The translations under genes and the position numbers were made by a program. The notes beneath the pieces were generated by a model. It was not told where the DNA came from. It ran no database searches and was given only the letters and a program-made list of their open reading frames with translations. Of a stretch of 64,000 nt of DNA, positions 33,602 through 41,533 are shown piece by piece. The stretch spans positions 541,738 to 605,737 of the forward strand of contig NZ_BNBL01000003.1 in the NCBI RefSeq assembly GCF_014655595.1, read 5' to 3'. Position 1 is the stretch's first letter; the number at the start of each line of letters is the position of its first letter. The DNA is from Streptomyces griseocarneus (lineage in GTDB: Bacteria; Actinomycetota; Actinomycetes; Streptomycetales; Streptomycetaceae).

Positions 33602-34351
33602 CTAGGCGCCCGCCTCCTTCGTGACGACGCCGATGGCCTCCTCCACGTCGTCGGTGATGTGGAACAGCTGCAGGTCCTGCGGTCCGGCCTTGCCCTGGGC
33701 GACCAGGGTGTGGGTGATCCAGTCCACCAGGCCCTGCCAGTAGTCCGTGCCGAAGAGCACGATCGGGAAGCGGGTGACCTTCTTCGTCTGGACGAGTGTG
33801 AGCGCCTCGAAGAACTCGTCCAGCGTGCCGAGGCCGCCCGGCAGCACCACGAACCCGCTCGCGTACTTCACGAACATCGTCTTCCGGACGAAGAAGTACC
33901 GGAAGTCGACGCCCAGGTTCACATAGGGGTTGAGCCCCTGTTCGAAGGGCAGCTCGATGCCCAGGCCGACGGAGACGCCGCCCGCCTCCATCGCGCCCTT
34001 GTTCGCGGCCTCCATCGCGCCGGGCCCGCCGCCGGTGATGACCGCGAAGCCGGCCTCGACCAGGCCGCGCCCGATGGCCACCCCGGCCTCGTACTCCGTC
34101 GATCCCGGATGCGTGCGGGCCGAGCCGAACACACTGATCGCCGGGGGCAGTTCGGCCAGCGCGCCGAAGCCCTCGACGAACTCGGACTGGATGCGCATGA
34201 CCCGGAACGGGTCCTCGTGCACCCAGTCGGCCGCCCCCCGGGTGTCCAGCAGGTGCTGGTCGGTGGTGCCCGCCTGCATCTGGCTCTGTCGCCGTACGAC
34301 CGGCCCCCGGCGCTGCTCCCGCGGGGCGCGCGCCCCCTCGGAATGGACCAT
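33602..34351 (-). CDS. LOG/Rossmann-fold TIGR00730 family protein
   Basis: The 249-residue protein has the LOG motifs: ISVFGSARTHPGS, VITGGGPGAMEAANKGA, and PGGLGTLDEFFEAL with catalytic Arg/Glu context. LOG enzymes release cytokinin-like bases from nucleotide monophosphates (Rv1205 in M. tuberculosis is one). ATG at 34351 is preferred, having GGAGGGAG 8 bases upstream; the frame extends to 34372. A small GGGCGCC/GGCGCCC hairpin at 33593-33611 separates it from convergent folP2. Confidence 0.9.
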   Translation of the reverse strand: MVHSEGARAPREQRRGPVVRRQSQMQAGTTDQHLLDTRGAADWVHEDPFRVMRIQSEFVEGFGALAELPPAISVFGSARTHPGSTEYEAGVAIGRGLVEAGFAVITGGGPGAMEAANKGAMEAGGVSVGLGIELPFEQGLNPYVNLGVDFRYFFVRKTMFVKYASGFVVLPGGLGTLDEFFEALTLVQTKKVTRFPIVLFGTDYWQGLVDWITHTLVAQGKAGPQDLQLFHITDDVEEAIGVVTKEAGA

Positions 34352-34430
34352 ACCGAGCTCCCTCCGCTGCATGTCGTCGGATGCGATGCGCTTCAGGGTA
34401 GGCCCGTCGGGGGCCCGCCCGGCCGCCCCG

Positions 34431-35510
34431 TCAGGTGGTCAGCCAGGACCGCAGCCGCTCCTCGCACTGCGTGATCCGCTCGGCCACCACGTGCTCGTCC
34501 CGCTTGTGGGCGTAGAGCGGGTCGCCCGGGCCGTAGTTGACGGCGGGGACGCCGAGCGCGCTGAAGCGGGCCACGTCGGTCCAGCCGAACTTGGGCTTGG
34601 CCTCTCCGCCCACGGCCTCCATGAAGGCCGCGGCCGCCGGGTGGGTCAGCCCCGGCCGGGCGCCGCCCGCGTGGTCGTCGACGACGAACTCGGCCACGCC
34701 GCAGCCGTCGAAGACCTCGCGCACGTGCGCGAGCGCCTCCTCCTCGGTGCGGTCCGGGGCGTAGCGGAAGTTCACCGTCACGGCGCAGGCGTCGGGAATG
34801 ACGTTGGTGGCCACGCCTCCCTCGATCCGTACGGCGTTGAGGCCCTCGTGGTACCGCAGCCCGTCGACGACCGGCCGGCGCGGCTCGTACGCGGCGAGGC
34901 GGGCGAGGATCGGCGCGGCGGCGTGGATGGCGTTGGAGCCCATCCAGCTGCGCGCCGAGTGGGCGCGCTCGCCCTCGGTCTTCAGGATCACCCGCAGCGT
35001 CCCCTGGCAGCCGCCCTCGACCTGGGCGTCGGAGGGCTCGAGGAGGATGGCGAAGTCGCCCGCCAGCCAGTCCGGGTGCGCCTCGGCGACGTGGCCGAGG
35101 CCGTTGAGGTGGGCGGCGACCTCCTCGTTGTCGTAGAAGACGAAGGTCAGATCGCGGTTGGGCGCGGTGACGGTCCGGGCGATGCGCAGCTGGACCGCGA
35201 CGCCGGACTTCATGTCGCTGGTGCCGCAGCCCCACAGGACGCCGTTCTCGTCGAGCCGGGAGGGGACGTTGTCCGCGATGGGGACGGTGTCGATGTGCCC
35301 GGCCAGGACGATGCGCTCGGCGCGCCCGAGGTTCGTGCGGGCGATCACGTTGTTGCCGTGCCGGTCGACGGTCAGGTGCGGCAGGGTGCGCAGTTCGCGC
35401 TCGATGGCGTCGGCGAGGGCCTTCTCGTCACCGCTCTCGGAACGGAAGTCGACGAGCGCTGCGGTGAGGGCGACGGCGTCGAGGGACAGGTCCAGTGCGG
35501 TGTGATCCAT
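34431..35510 (-). CDS. dapE: Succinyl-diaminopimelate desuccinylase
   Basis: The 359-residue M20-family zinc peptidase converts N-succinyl-LL-diaminopimelate to LL-diaminopimelate in lysine and cell-wall synthesis. Metal ligands are visible: LAGHIDTVP (His/Asp), GCGTSDMKSG with bridging Asp, and FVFYDNEEVA, with HKRDEHV at the C-terminus. It lies near dapC (37289), as in M. tuberculosis Rv1202 and Rv1178. A TAGGCT box ends 7 bases before the ATG with no ribosome site, so the gene is probably leaderless. Confidence 0.93.
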   Translation of the reverse strand: MDHTALDLSLDAVALTAALVDFRSESGDEKALADAIERELRTLPHLTVDRHGNNVIARTNLGRAERIVLAGHIDTVPIADNVPSRLDENGVLWGCGTSDMKSGVAVQLRIARTVTAPNRDLTFVFYDNEEVAAHLNGLGHVAEAHPDWLAGDFAILLEPSDAQVEGGCQGTLRVILKTEGERAHSARSWMGSNAIHAAAPILARLAAYEPRRPVVDGLRYHEGLNAVRIEGGVATNVIPDACAVTVNFRYAPDRTEEEALAHVREVFDGCGVAEFVVDDHAGGARPGLTHPAAAAFMEAVGGEAKPKFGWTDVARFSALGVPAVNYGPGDPLYAHKRDEHVVAERITQCEERLRSWLTT

Positions 35511-35517
35511 GCCGGCG

Positions 35518-35523
35518 AGCCTA
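35518..35523 (-). promoter_or_regulatory. Leaderless-type -10 box of dapE (TAGGCT)
   Basis: TAGGCT on the minus strand ends 7 bases before the dapE ATG at 35510. Confidence 0.5.
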
Positions 35524-35571
35524 ACGCGACCGCCGGTACGGTCCGGAGCGGTCGCGGAGCGGTCTCTGAAG

Positions 35572-35577
35572 TAACGT
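35572..35577 (+). promoter_or_regulatory. Leaderless-type -10 box (TAACGT)
   Basis: TAACGT ends 7 bases before the ATG at 35585. It is 48 bases from the divergent dapE box. Confidence 0.5.
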
Positions 35578-35584
35578 GGCCCGC

Positions 35585-36505
35585 ATGTCCCGGATCATCG
35601 TCACCCGCCGTGGCCGACTGCTGCGCACCGTGGCCGCCTGTGCCGTGCTGCTGGCGCTGATCGGGTACCTGGTGGCGCAGCTGGTGACCGGCGGTCCGGG
35701 GGCTCCGCGCTGTGTGGTGCGGGCGAACGGCGAGTCCTACTCCCTCTCCCCCGAGCAGGCCGTGAACGCGGCGACGATCTCGGCCGTGGGGTCCGCGCGC
35801 GGGCTGCCGGAGCGGGCGGTGACGATCGCGCTGGCGACGGCGATGCAGGAGTCGGGGCTGCGCAACATCCATCACGGCGACCGCGATTCGCAGGGCCTGT
35901 TCCAGCAGCGGCCCACCCAGGGCTGGGGCACGGCGCGGCAGATCACGGATCCGGTCTACGCGGCCGGGAAGTTCTACGACCACCTGGTGCGGGTGCCGGG
36001 CTATTCGCGGCTGCCGCTGACGGTGGCCGCGCAGAAGGTGCAGCGCAGCGGCTTCCCGCAGGCGTACGCCAAGCACGAGCCGGACGCCTCGCTGCTGGCC
36101 TCGGGCCTGACGGGCCGCGCGGCGGCCTCCTTCAGCTGCACCAAGAGCCCGGACGACGGCAGGCCGGGCGATCCGGCGGCGGTGCGGGCGAAGCTGACCC
36201 GCGAGTTCGGCGCCGGGGTGCTGCCCGCGACGACGACCGACGGGGGCCGCGCGGCGGCGGCCGGGCCGCGCACGGTGACGGTGCCGGTGCGGGCGGACCG
36301 GGAGGCGGCGCCGGACGGGCCGGACCGGCGCGGCTGGGAGCTGGCGTCCTGGGCGGTGGCCCATGCGGCGGAACTGCGCATCGAGCGCGTTTCCTTCGGC
36401 GGCCGCACGTGGACGGCGGAGGAATCCGCGGACGGCTGGCGGAAGTCCGGGGACGGGACGGCCGGGGACGCCGCCGGGACCGTACGCATCACGACCGTTC
36501 GCTAG
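35585..36505 (+). CDS. Membrane-anchored lysozyme-fold-like protein
   Basis: The 306-residue protein has an N-terminal anchor at about 15-34 (LLRTVAACAVLLALIGYLVAQL in part) and an exported domain of about 150 residues with LPERAVTIALATAMQESGLRN, GDRDSQGLFQQRPTQGWGT and YAAGKFYDHLV. Those match transglycosylase/lysozyme-like folds, where the Glu of MQESG would be the acid. Databases often label such Streptomyces proteins heavy-metal transporters; I see no basis for that here. The C-terminal third is a Pro/Ala/Arg-rich tail. It is leaderless by its box. Confidence 0.78.
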   Translation: MSRIIVTRRGRLLRTVAACAVLLALIGYLVAQLVTGGPGAPRCVVRANGESYSLSPEQAVNAATISAVGSARGLPERAVTIALATAMQESGLRNIHHGDRDSQGLFQQRPTQGWGTARQITDPVYAAGKFYDHLVRVPGYSRLPLTVAAQKVQRSGFPQAYAKHEPDASLLASGLTGRAAASFSCTKSPDDGRPGDPAAVRAKLTREFGAGVLPATTTDGGRAAAAGPRTVTVPVRADREAAPDGPDRRGWELASWAVAHAAELRIERVSFGGRTWTAEESADGWRKSGDGTAGDAAGTVRITTVR

Positions 36506-36804
36506 TGCGATCGTCCCCCCGCCGGGGGTAAGCCCCGCATACGGGAGTTGCCGCGCCCCGCGCCGCCACCCGCCATCCGCACGCATGCCCGACGGACCCC
36601 CGTCGACCTTGTGATCAAAGGCTTTTCAGCCTTCCGCATGGATTGACAACCTGACCGATATGACGGGGTTTCGGTAGAGCAGATAATGCGACGCATTACT
36701 TACTCTTTACCTTGATCCACCGCAACCTTCGACGGGCTCACGCGGTAGTCACAGCGTCCGCTCGCCGGACAGCAACCGACCTCCCACTCCGTCAAAGGAG
36801 CAAC
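36506..36804 (+). other. Promoter region ahead of the secreted protein
   Basis: About 300 bases without a gene, with an AT-rich core unusual for this genome (36610-36715). It holds a hairpin AAGGCT-TTTC-AGCCTT at 36618-36633, a TTGACA at 36643-36648, and a perfect palindrome at 36684-36698. ATGACG (36660-36665), 18 bases, TAATGC (36684-36689) is a possible promoter. Confidence 0.5.
36684..36698. promoter_or_regulatory. 15-bp palindromic operator candidate
   Basis: TAATGCG-A-CGCATTA is a perfect inverted repeat with a single central base. It covers the likely -10 box of the secreted-protein gene, so a bound repressor would block transcription. Confidence 0.5.
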
Positions 36805-37200
36805 ATGTCCCTCCCCCTCACGCGCCGGATCGCCCGCGTGGCCCTGCTCGTCGCGGCGGGTGCCGCTCCCGTCGTCGGCGCGGCCGGCTCCGCCAGCGCC
36901 GCGGCGCTGCCCCAGGCCACGGACCTCGCGCCGGTCAGCGCGCTGGACACCACGACCGCGAGCAAGACCGTCGGGACGGCCTCCGAGCAGGCCGGATCCG
37001 TCGCGTCGGGCGTCGGGAACAAGGCTGTCCACACGGCCGTGCCGGCCGCCACCGGCGCGGTGCAGAAGGCCGGCAACGAGACCGTCCCGTCCCTCAACAA
37101 GCAGGCGGGCAAGGTCGTCGGCAGCGGCGCCCAGGCCCTCGGCGGCACCGTCCAGGGCGCGACCAAGGGCGGCCTGCCCCAGGTTCCGCTGGGCGGCTGA
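36805..37200 (+). CDS. Secreted small protein, function unknown
   Basis: The 131-residue protein has a signal peptide with a basic start (SLPLTRRIARVALLV) and a cleavage site after GSASA near residue 33. The mature part is Ala/Thr/Gly/Gln-rich without cysteines, with a helical repeat-like pattern (AGSVASGVGNKAVHTAVPAA, AGNETVPSLNKQAGKVVGSG). ATG at 36805 has AAAGGAG upstream. Similar proteins in Streptomyces are sometimes labelled ATP-binding without support. A strong hairpin ends the unit. It may be surface-associated. Confidence 0.8.
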   Translation: MSLPLTRRIARVALLVAAGAAPVVGAAGSASAAALPQATDLAPVSALDTTTASKTVGTASEQAGSVASGVGNKAVHTAVPAATGAVQKAGNETVPSLNKQAGKVVGSGAQALGGTVQGATKGGLPQVPLGG

Positions 37201-37231
37201 CCGGACCGGCACACGGCACCGAGAAGCAGCG

Positions 37232-37264
37232 AGGGGGCCCGGGAGTACACCTCCCGGGCCCCCT
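37232..37264. terminator. Hairpin between secreted protein and dapC
   Basis: This is a 14-bp stem (AGGGGGCCCGGGAG with its complement) around TACAC, followed by TCG. The flanking genes converge. Confidence 0.85.
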
Positions 37265-37288
37265 TCGCGTACGCGTCGTGCGTAGCGG

Positions 37289-38386
37289 CTACTGGGCCAG
37301 ACGGCGGACCGCCGCCTCCACACGCTCATCGGTCGCGGTGAACGCGACGCGTACGAAGCGCTCGCCCGCGACGCCGTAGAACTCGCCCGGCGCGACGAGG
37401 ATGCCGCGCTCGGCGAGGCTCCCCACCGTCTCCCAGCACGGCTCGTCCCGCGTCGCCCACAGGTACAGCGAGGCCTCGCTGTGCTCGATCCGGAAGCCGG
37501 CGCCCTCGAAGGCGGCGCGCAGCGCGGCCCTGCGGGCGGCGTAGCGGGCGCGCTGCTCGGTGACGTGCGCGCCGTCGCCCAGCGCCGCGACGGTGGCGGC
37601 CTGGACGGGCGCGGGGATCATCATCCCGCCGTGCTTGCGGATCTGCAGCAGCTCGCCCAGGACGGCCGCGTCACCGGCGAGGAACGCGGAGCGGTAGCCG
37701 GCCAGGTTGGAGCGCTTGGAGAGGGAGTGGACGGCGACGAGGCCCTCGTACGAGCCGCCGCACACCTCCGGGTGCAGCACGGAGACCGGCTCGGTCTCCC
37801 AGCCCAGCTCCAGGTAGCACTCGTCGCTGAAGACCAGCACGCCGTGCTCGCGCGCCCAGGCCACCGCGGCGCGCAGCTCGTCCTTGGACAGCACCCGGCC
37901 GGTGGGGTTGGACGGCGAGTTCAGCCAGAGCAGCCTGACGCCCGTGGGGTCGAGCTCCGTGGGGTCGTCGTAGACGACGGGCTCGGCGCCGGCCAGGCGC
38001 GCGCCCACCTCGTAGGTGGGGTAGGCCAGGCGCGGGTAGGCGACCTTGTCCCCGGCGCCCAGGCCGAGCTGGGTCGGCAGCCAGGCCACCAGCTCCTTGG
38101 AACCGACCACCGGCAGCACGTTCGTGTGCTCCAGCCCCTCGGCGCCCAGGCGGCGCGCGGCCCACCCGGTGAGCGCGTCACGCAGCGCGGCCGTGCCCCA
38201 GACCGTGGGATAGCCGGGGCTGTCGGCCGCGTCGGCCAGGGCCTGCCGGATCACCGCCGGCACCGGGTCGACGGGGGTGCCCACCGACAGGTCCACGATG
38301 CCGTCGGGATGGGCGGCGGCCGTGGCCTTGTACGGCTCGAGCCGGTCCCAGGGGAAGACGGGGAGGCGGGAAGAGACTGCGCTCAC
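37289..38386 (-). CDS. dapC: Succinyldiaminopimelate transaminase
   Basis: The 365-residue class-I PLP aminotransferase transfers an amino group from glutamate to N-succinyl-2-amino-6-ketopimelate for lysine and DAP synthesis. Key features are NSPSNPTGRVLS, FSDECYLELGW, and the PLP lysine in HSLSKRSNLAGYRSAF (about residues 222-237). The DapC annotation follows the family pattern and proximity to the ferredoxin gene, as in Rv1177-Rv1178. A hairpin (38446-38488) separates it from the ferredoxin, so dapC has its own promoter within 38387-38445. Confidence 0.9.
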   Translation of the reverse strand: MSAVSSRLPVFPWDRLEPYKATAAAHPDGIVDLSVGTPVDPVPAVIRQALADAADSPGYPTVWGTAALRDALTGWAARRLGAEGLEHTNVLPVVGSKELVAWLPTQLGLGAGDKVAYPRLAYPTYEVGARLAGAEPVVYDDPTELDPTGVRLLWLNSPSNPTGRVLSKDELRAAVAWAREHGVLVFSDECYLELGWETEPVSVLHPEVCGGSYEGLVAVHSLSKRSNLAGYRSAFLAGDAAVLGELLQIRKHGGMMIPAPVQAATVAALGDGAHVTEQRARYAARRAALRAAFEGAGFRIEHSEASLYLWATRDEPCWETVGSLAERGILVAPGEFYGVAGERFVRVAFTATDERVEAAVRRLAQ

Positions 38387-38445
38387 GGTGCTCGCTGCTC
38401 GCTCTCTTACGTGAGGGAGGGGTGGTGCGTGGTGCGTGGGGGAAA

Positions 38446-38488
38446 CGCCGCGGCCCCGTACGGCACAGGGCCGTACGGGGCCGCGGCG
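38446..38488 (-). terminator. Strong hairpin after the ferredoxin gene
   Basis: This is a perfect 18-bp stem with a 7-base loop (CACAGGG), directly past the ferredoxin stop and before dapC. Confidence 0.85.
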
Positions 38489-38495
38489 GTGCCGC

Positions 38496-38819
38496 TCAGT
38501 CTTCGGACTGGGGCGGCAGCGCGGCGATGAAGGGGTGGTCGCGCTCGATCAGGCCCAGCTTCGAGGCACCACCGGGCGAACCGAGCTCGTCGAAGAACTC
38601 GACGTTCGCCTTGTAGTAGTCCTTCCACTCCTCGGGAGTGTCGTCCTCGTAGAAGATGGCCTCGACCGGGCAGACCGGCTCACAGGCACCGCAGTCGACG
38701 CATTCGTCCGGGTGGATGTACAAGGACCGGGAGCCCTCGTAGATGCAGTCGACGGGGCACTCCTCGATGCACGCCTTGTCCTTCACGTCGACACAAGGCT
38801 GCGCGATGACGTAGGTCAC
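38496..38819 (-). CDS. 7Fe ferredoxin (3Fe-4S and 4Fe-4S)
   Basis: The 107-residue ferredoxin starts MTYVIAQPCVDVKDKACIEECPVDC. Cys9, Cys17, Cys21, Cys25 and, further on, CVDCGACEPVCP (Cys40, 43, 46, 50) supply the two clusters. The C-terminal half is an acidic extension typical of actinobacterial seven-iron ferredoxins. It transfers electrons in the cytosol; partners are not evident. Start GTG at 38819 has GAGGAACGA upstream. Counterpart of FdxC (Rv1177). Confidence 0.95.
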   Translation of the reverse strand: MTYVIAQPCVDVKDKACIEECPVDCIYEGSRSLYIHPDECVDCGACEPVCPVEAIFYEDDTPEEWKDYYKANVEFFDELGSPGGASKLGLIERDHPFIAALPPQSED

Positions 38820-38933
38820 GCTGTCGTTCCTCCTCGGTAGGGCTCATTTCGCGCGGGAGCGCGGCGTCGTCGATGCCCACACCTAGTATCTCCCTCCCCG
38901 GGCACATGACGAACAAGAGGGGCTGGCAGAGCT

Positions 38934-39953
38934 GTGGAATTCACCACGGGCGGAAGGCTGGAAGTCCGGATCACCGCCGCGGATGTGGGCAAGCGCGTCT
39001 CCGTACGGCACTTGAACGCCCCCGGCACGTCGCCGGAGCGCTTCACCGACGCCGTCGGCATGCTCGACTCCTGGGCGGGAGGTGTGCTGCGGATCACACG
39101 CCGGAACGGCGAAACCGTCGAGGTCGCGGAGTCCTCGCTGGTCGCCGGCAAGGTCGTGCCGATGGCGCCGGCCCGGCGGCGCGGCCCCGCCGCCACGCTC
39201 CGTGAGCTCCAGGAGACCGCCTCCCGCGGCTGGCCGGCGCGCGAGAGCGAGCGGCTCGGCGACTGGACGCTGCGCGCGGCGGGCGGGTTCACCGCCCGGG
39301 CCAACTCGGTCCTGCCGCTGGGCGACCCCGGGATGCCGCTGCCGACGGCGCTGGACCGGGTGAGTGCCTGGTACGCCGAGCGCGGGCTGAGCGCGTGTGT
39401 GCAGGTCACGACGGGTGACCCGGCCCGGGACGCGCTGCTGGACGCCGAGCTGGAGCGGCGCGGCTGGGCCGCCGAACGGCACGCCCTGATGCGTACCGCC
39501 GCGCTGGCCCCGATCGCCGATACGGGTGCCGATACGGGGCGGGTGCGGTTGACCCGCGAGCCCGACGACGCCTGGCTCGCCGTCTACCGGCGTACGGGCG
39601 AGGCGCCCGCGGACGCGTGGGGGGTCCTGACGGGCGGGCCGTCGGTGTGGTTCGCGACCATACCCGGCGAGGCGGGCGAGGAGCGGCCCGCGGCCATAGC
39701 GCGCTGCGTGGTCGACGGCCGCTGGGCGGGCTTCTCGGCCCTGGACGTCAGCCCCGCCCGGCGGCGGGAGGGACTGGGCACGCTCGTGATGGCCCGGCTG
39801 GCCGAGCAGGCCCTCGGCGAGGGCGCCTCGGCGGCGTATCTGCAGGTGGAGACGGACAACGACTCGGCCGCCGCCCTCTACGACGAGCTCGGCTTCACCA
39901 CCCACCACGGCTACCACTACCGTCGCGAGCCGCTGCGCCGGCCGCCGCACTAG
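38934..39953 (+). CDS. GNAT N-acetyltransferase with N-terminal SH3-like domain
   Basis: The 339-residue protein starts with a beta-barrel domain (VRITAADVGKRVSVRHLNAPG, TDAVGMLDSWAGGVLRITRR) known from mycobacterial Rv0428c-type acetyltransferases, and the second half is a GNAT fold. In it, ALDVSPARRREGLGTLVMARL is the acetyl-CoA motif A with R/Q-X-X-G-X-G/A-like pattern, and YLQVETDNDSAAALYDELGFTTHH is motif B. The target amine is unknown. Start GTG at 38934; TAGTAT at 38884-38889 is a possible -10. Confidence 0.85.
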   Translation: MEFTTGGRLEVRITAADVGKRVSVRHLNAPGTSPERFTDAVGMLDSWAGGVLRITRRNGETVEVAESSLVAGKVVPMAPARRRGPAATLRELQETASRGWPARESERLGDWTLRAAGGFTARANSVLPLGDPGMPLPTALDRVSAWYAERGLSACVQVTTGDPARDALLDAELERRGWAAERHALMRTAALAPIADTGADTGRVRLTREPDDAWLAVYRRTGEAPADAWGVLTGGPSVWFATIPGEAGEERPAAIARCVVDGRWAGFSALDVSPARRREGLGTLVMARLAEQALGEGASAAYLQVETDNDSAAALYDELGFTTHHGYHYRREPLRRPPH

Positions 39954-40019
39954 CGGCACCGTCGCACCATGGAGACCGGCGGTGGCTGCGCCATCGCCCC
40001 GAGCGGGTACGAGGCACCC

Positions 40020-40859
40020 ATGTACGACGACACCACCGGACGGCGACGGGACTTCGCCCAGGCGGCCCGGGACGACCGGCCCGACCTCGCGCTGCTGTGC
40101 CTGCTGGTCGCCGCGGAGGCCGGGGCGGGACTGCCCGAGCCGGACATCGACGCGGCCCAGATCGAGCTGGACCGGCTGGCCGGGCTGCTGCCCGCGCTGG
40201 GCCGGCAGGCCGAGCCGCGGCACTGGGCGGAGGCCCTGGCCGGGCTGCTCGGCGAGCGCTGCGGCTTCCACGGCTCACCGGCCGACTACCGGCGGCTGGA
40301 GTCCTCGCTGCTCCCCGAGGTCCTCAAGCGGCGGCGCGGCCTGCCGATCCTGCTGTCGGTGGTGTGGATGGAGGTGGCCCGGCGGGCCGGCGCGCCCGTG
40401 TACGGGGTCGCGCTGCCGGGCCACTTCGTCGTCGGCTTCGGCGACCCCGCCGGCCGGCACGTCCTGGCCGACCCCTTCGACGGCGGCCGGACGCTGTCCG
40501 AGGAGGAGGCGGGCCTGCTCGTCGCGGGCGCGACGGGCGCTCCGCTGGCGCCGTCGATGTTCTCCCCGGCCGAGCCCCTGGAGATCGTCCTGCGCGTCCT
40601 GAACAACATCCGCGCCTGGGCCGCCGCCCGCCCCGAGCGCAGCGACGTCCAGCTGTGGGCCGTCGAGCTGTCCCTGCTGCTGCCCTCCCACCCGGCCCGG
40701 CTGCGCTACGAACGCGCCGAGCTCCTCGTCGAGCGCGGCGACTTCGTCCGCGGCGCCCGCGAGCTGGAGGAGTACGCGGCGGTGATCGCCCCCCTGGAGC
40801 CGGCGGTGGCCGAGTCCGTCCGCCACCAGGCGCTCGCCGCGCGGGCCATGCTCAACTGA
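40020..40859 (+). CDS. SirB1-like transglutaminase-fold protein
   Basis: The 279-residue protein matches the SirB1/transglutaminase-like family: ERCGFHGSPADYRRLESSLL, EVLKRRRGLPILLSVVWMEVARRAG, VYGVALPGHFVVGFGD. The usual Cys of papain-like transglutaminases is not visible, so it may be a non-catalytic scaffold. A TPR-like helical tail follows (ERAELLVERGDFVRGAREL). ATG at 40020 with GAGG five bases upstream is preferred to 39969, which lacks a ribosome site. It probably follows the acetyltransferase in one transcript, with a 66-base gap. Confidence 0.85.
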   Translation: MYDDTTGRRRDFAQAARDDRPDLALLCLLVAAEAGAGLPEPDIDAAQIELDRLAGLLPALGRQAEPRHWAEALAGLLGERCGFHGSPADYRRLESSLLPEVLKRRRGLPILLSVVWMEVARRAGAPVYGVALPGHFVVGFGDPAGRHVLADPFDGGRTLSEEEAGLLVAGATGAPLAPSMFSPAEPLEIVLRVLNNIRAWAAARPERSDVQLWAVELSLLLPSHPARLRYERAELLVERGDFVRGARELEEYAAVIAPLEPAVAESVRHQALAARAMLN

Positions 40860-40881
40860 GGGCCTGCCGGGCCCGGCAGGC

Positions 40882-41517
40882 TCAGAGCCAGCCCTTGTCC
40901 CGCGCGATCCGTACGGCCTCCGCGCGGTTGCGGGCGCCCGTCTTCTGGATCGCCGTGGAGAGGTAGTTGCGCACGGTGCCGTGCGAGAGGTGCAGCGAGG
41001 CGGCCAGCTCGGCGTTGGTGGAGCCGTCGGCGGAGGCCGCGAGGACCGCGCGCTCGCGGTCGGTGAGGGGGTTGGCGCCCTCGGCGAGCGCGGCGGCGGC
41101 GAGCGTGGGGTCGATGACGCGCTCGCCGCGCAGCACGCGGCGCACCGCGTCGGCCAGCTGGGCCGCGGGGGCGTCCTTGACCAGGAACGCGTCCGCGCCG
41201 GACTCCATGGCCCGGCGCAAATATCCGGGCCGGCCGAAGGTCGTCAGGATCACGACCTTGAGCCCCGGCAGCTCCCGCCGCAGCAGGGCCGCCGCGTCGA
41301 GCCCGGTCATCCCCGGCATCTCGATGTCGAGCAGCGCCACGTCGACGGGAGTGGCGCGGGCGGCGTCCAGGACCTCGTCGCCCCGGGCCACCTGGGTGAC
41401 GACCTCGATGTCGCCCTCCAGCCCGAGGAGCGCGGCCAGCGCCTCCCTGACCATGGACTGGTCCTCGGCGAGGAGAACACGAACGGCGGCGTTTGCGGGC
41501 GGCGGAGCTGAGGTCAC
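40882..41517 (-). CDS. NarL/LuxR-family response regulator
   Basis: The 211-residue regulator has a receiver domain with phospho-acceptor Asp in VALLDIEMPG (about residue 57) and Lys in VKDAPAA, and a C-terminal LuxR helix-turn-helix (LTDRERAVLAASADGSTNAELAASLHLS in part). It is the partner of the histidine kinase encoded 16 bases upstream. The pair follows an ABC-2 transporter, so it probably controls that transporter, as in DesKR- or LiaRS-type systems. Confidence 0.93.
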   Translation of the reverse strand: MTSAPPPANAAVRVLLAEDQSMVREALAALLGLEGDIEVVTQVARGDEVLDAARATPVDVALLDIEMPGMTGLDAAALLRRELPGLKVVILTTFGRPGYLRRAMESGADAFLVKDAPAAQLADAVRRVLRGERVIDPTLAAAALAEGANPLTDRERAVLAASADGSTNAELAASLHLSHGTVRNYLSTAIQKTGARNRAEAVRIARDKGWL

Positions 41518-41533
41518 AGCGACAGCGTAGAGG

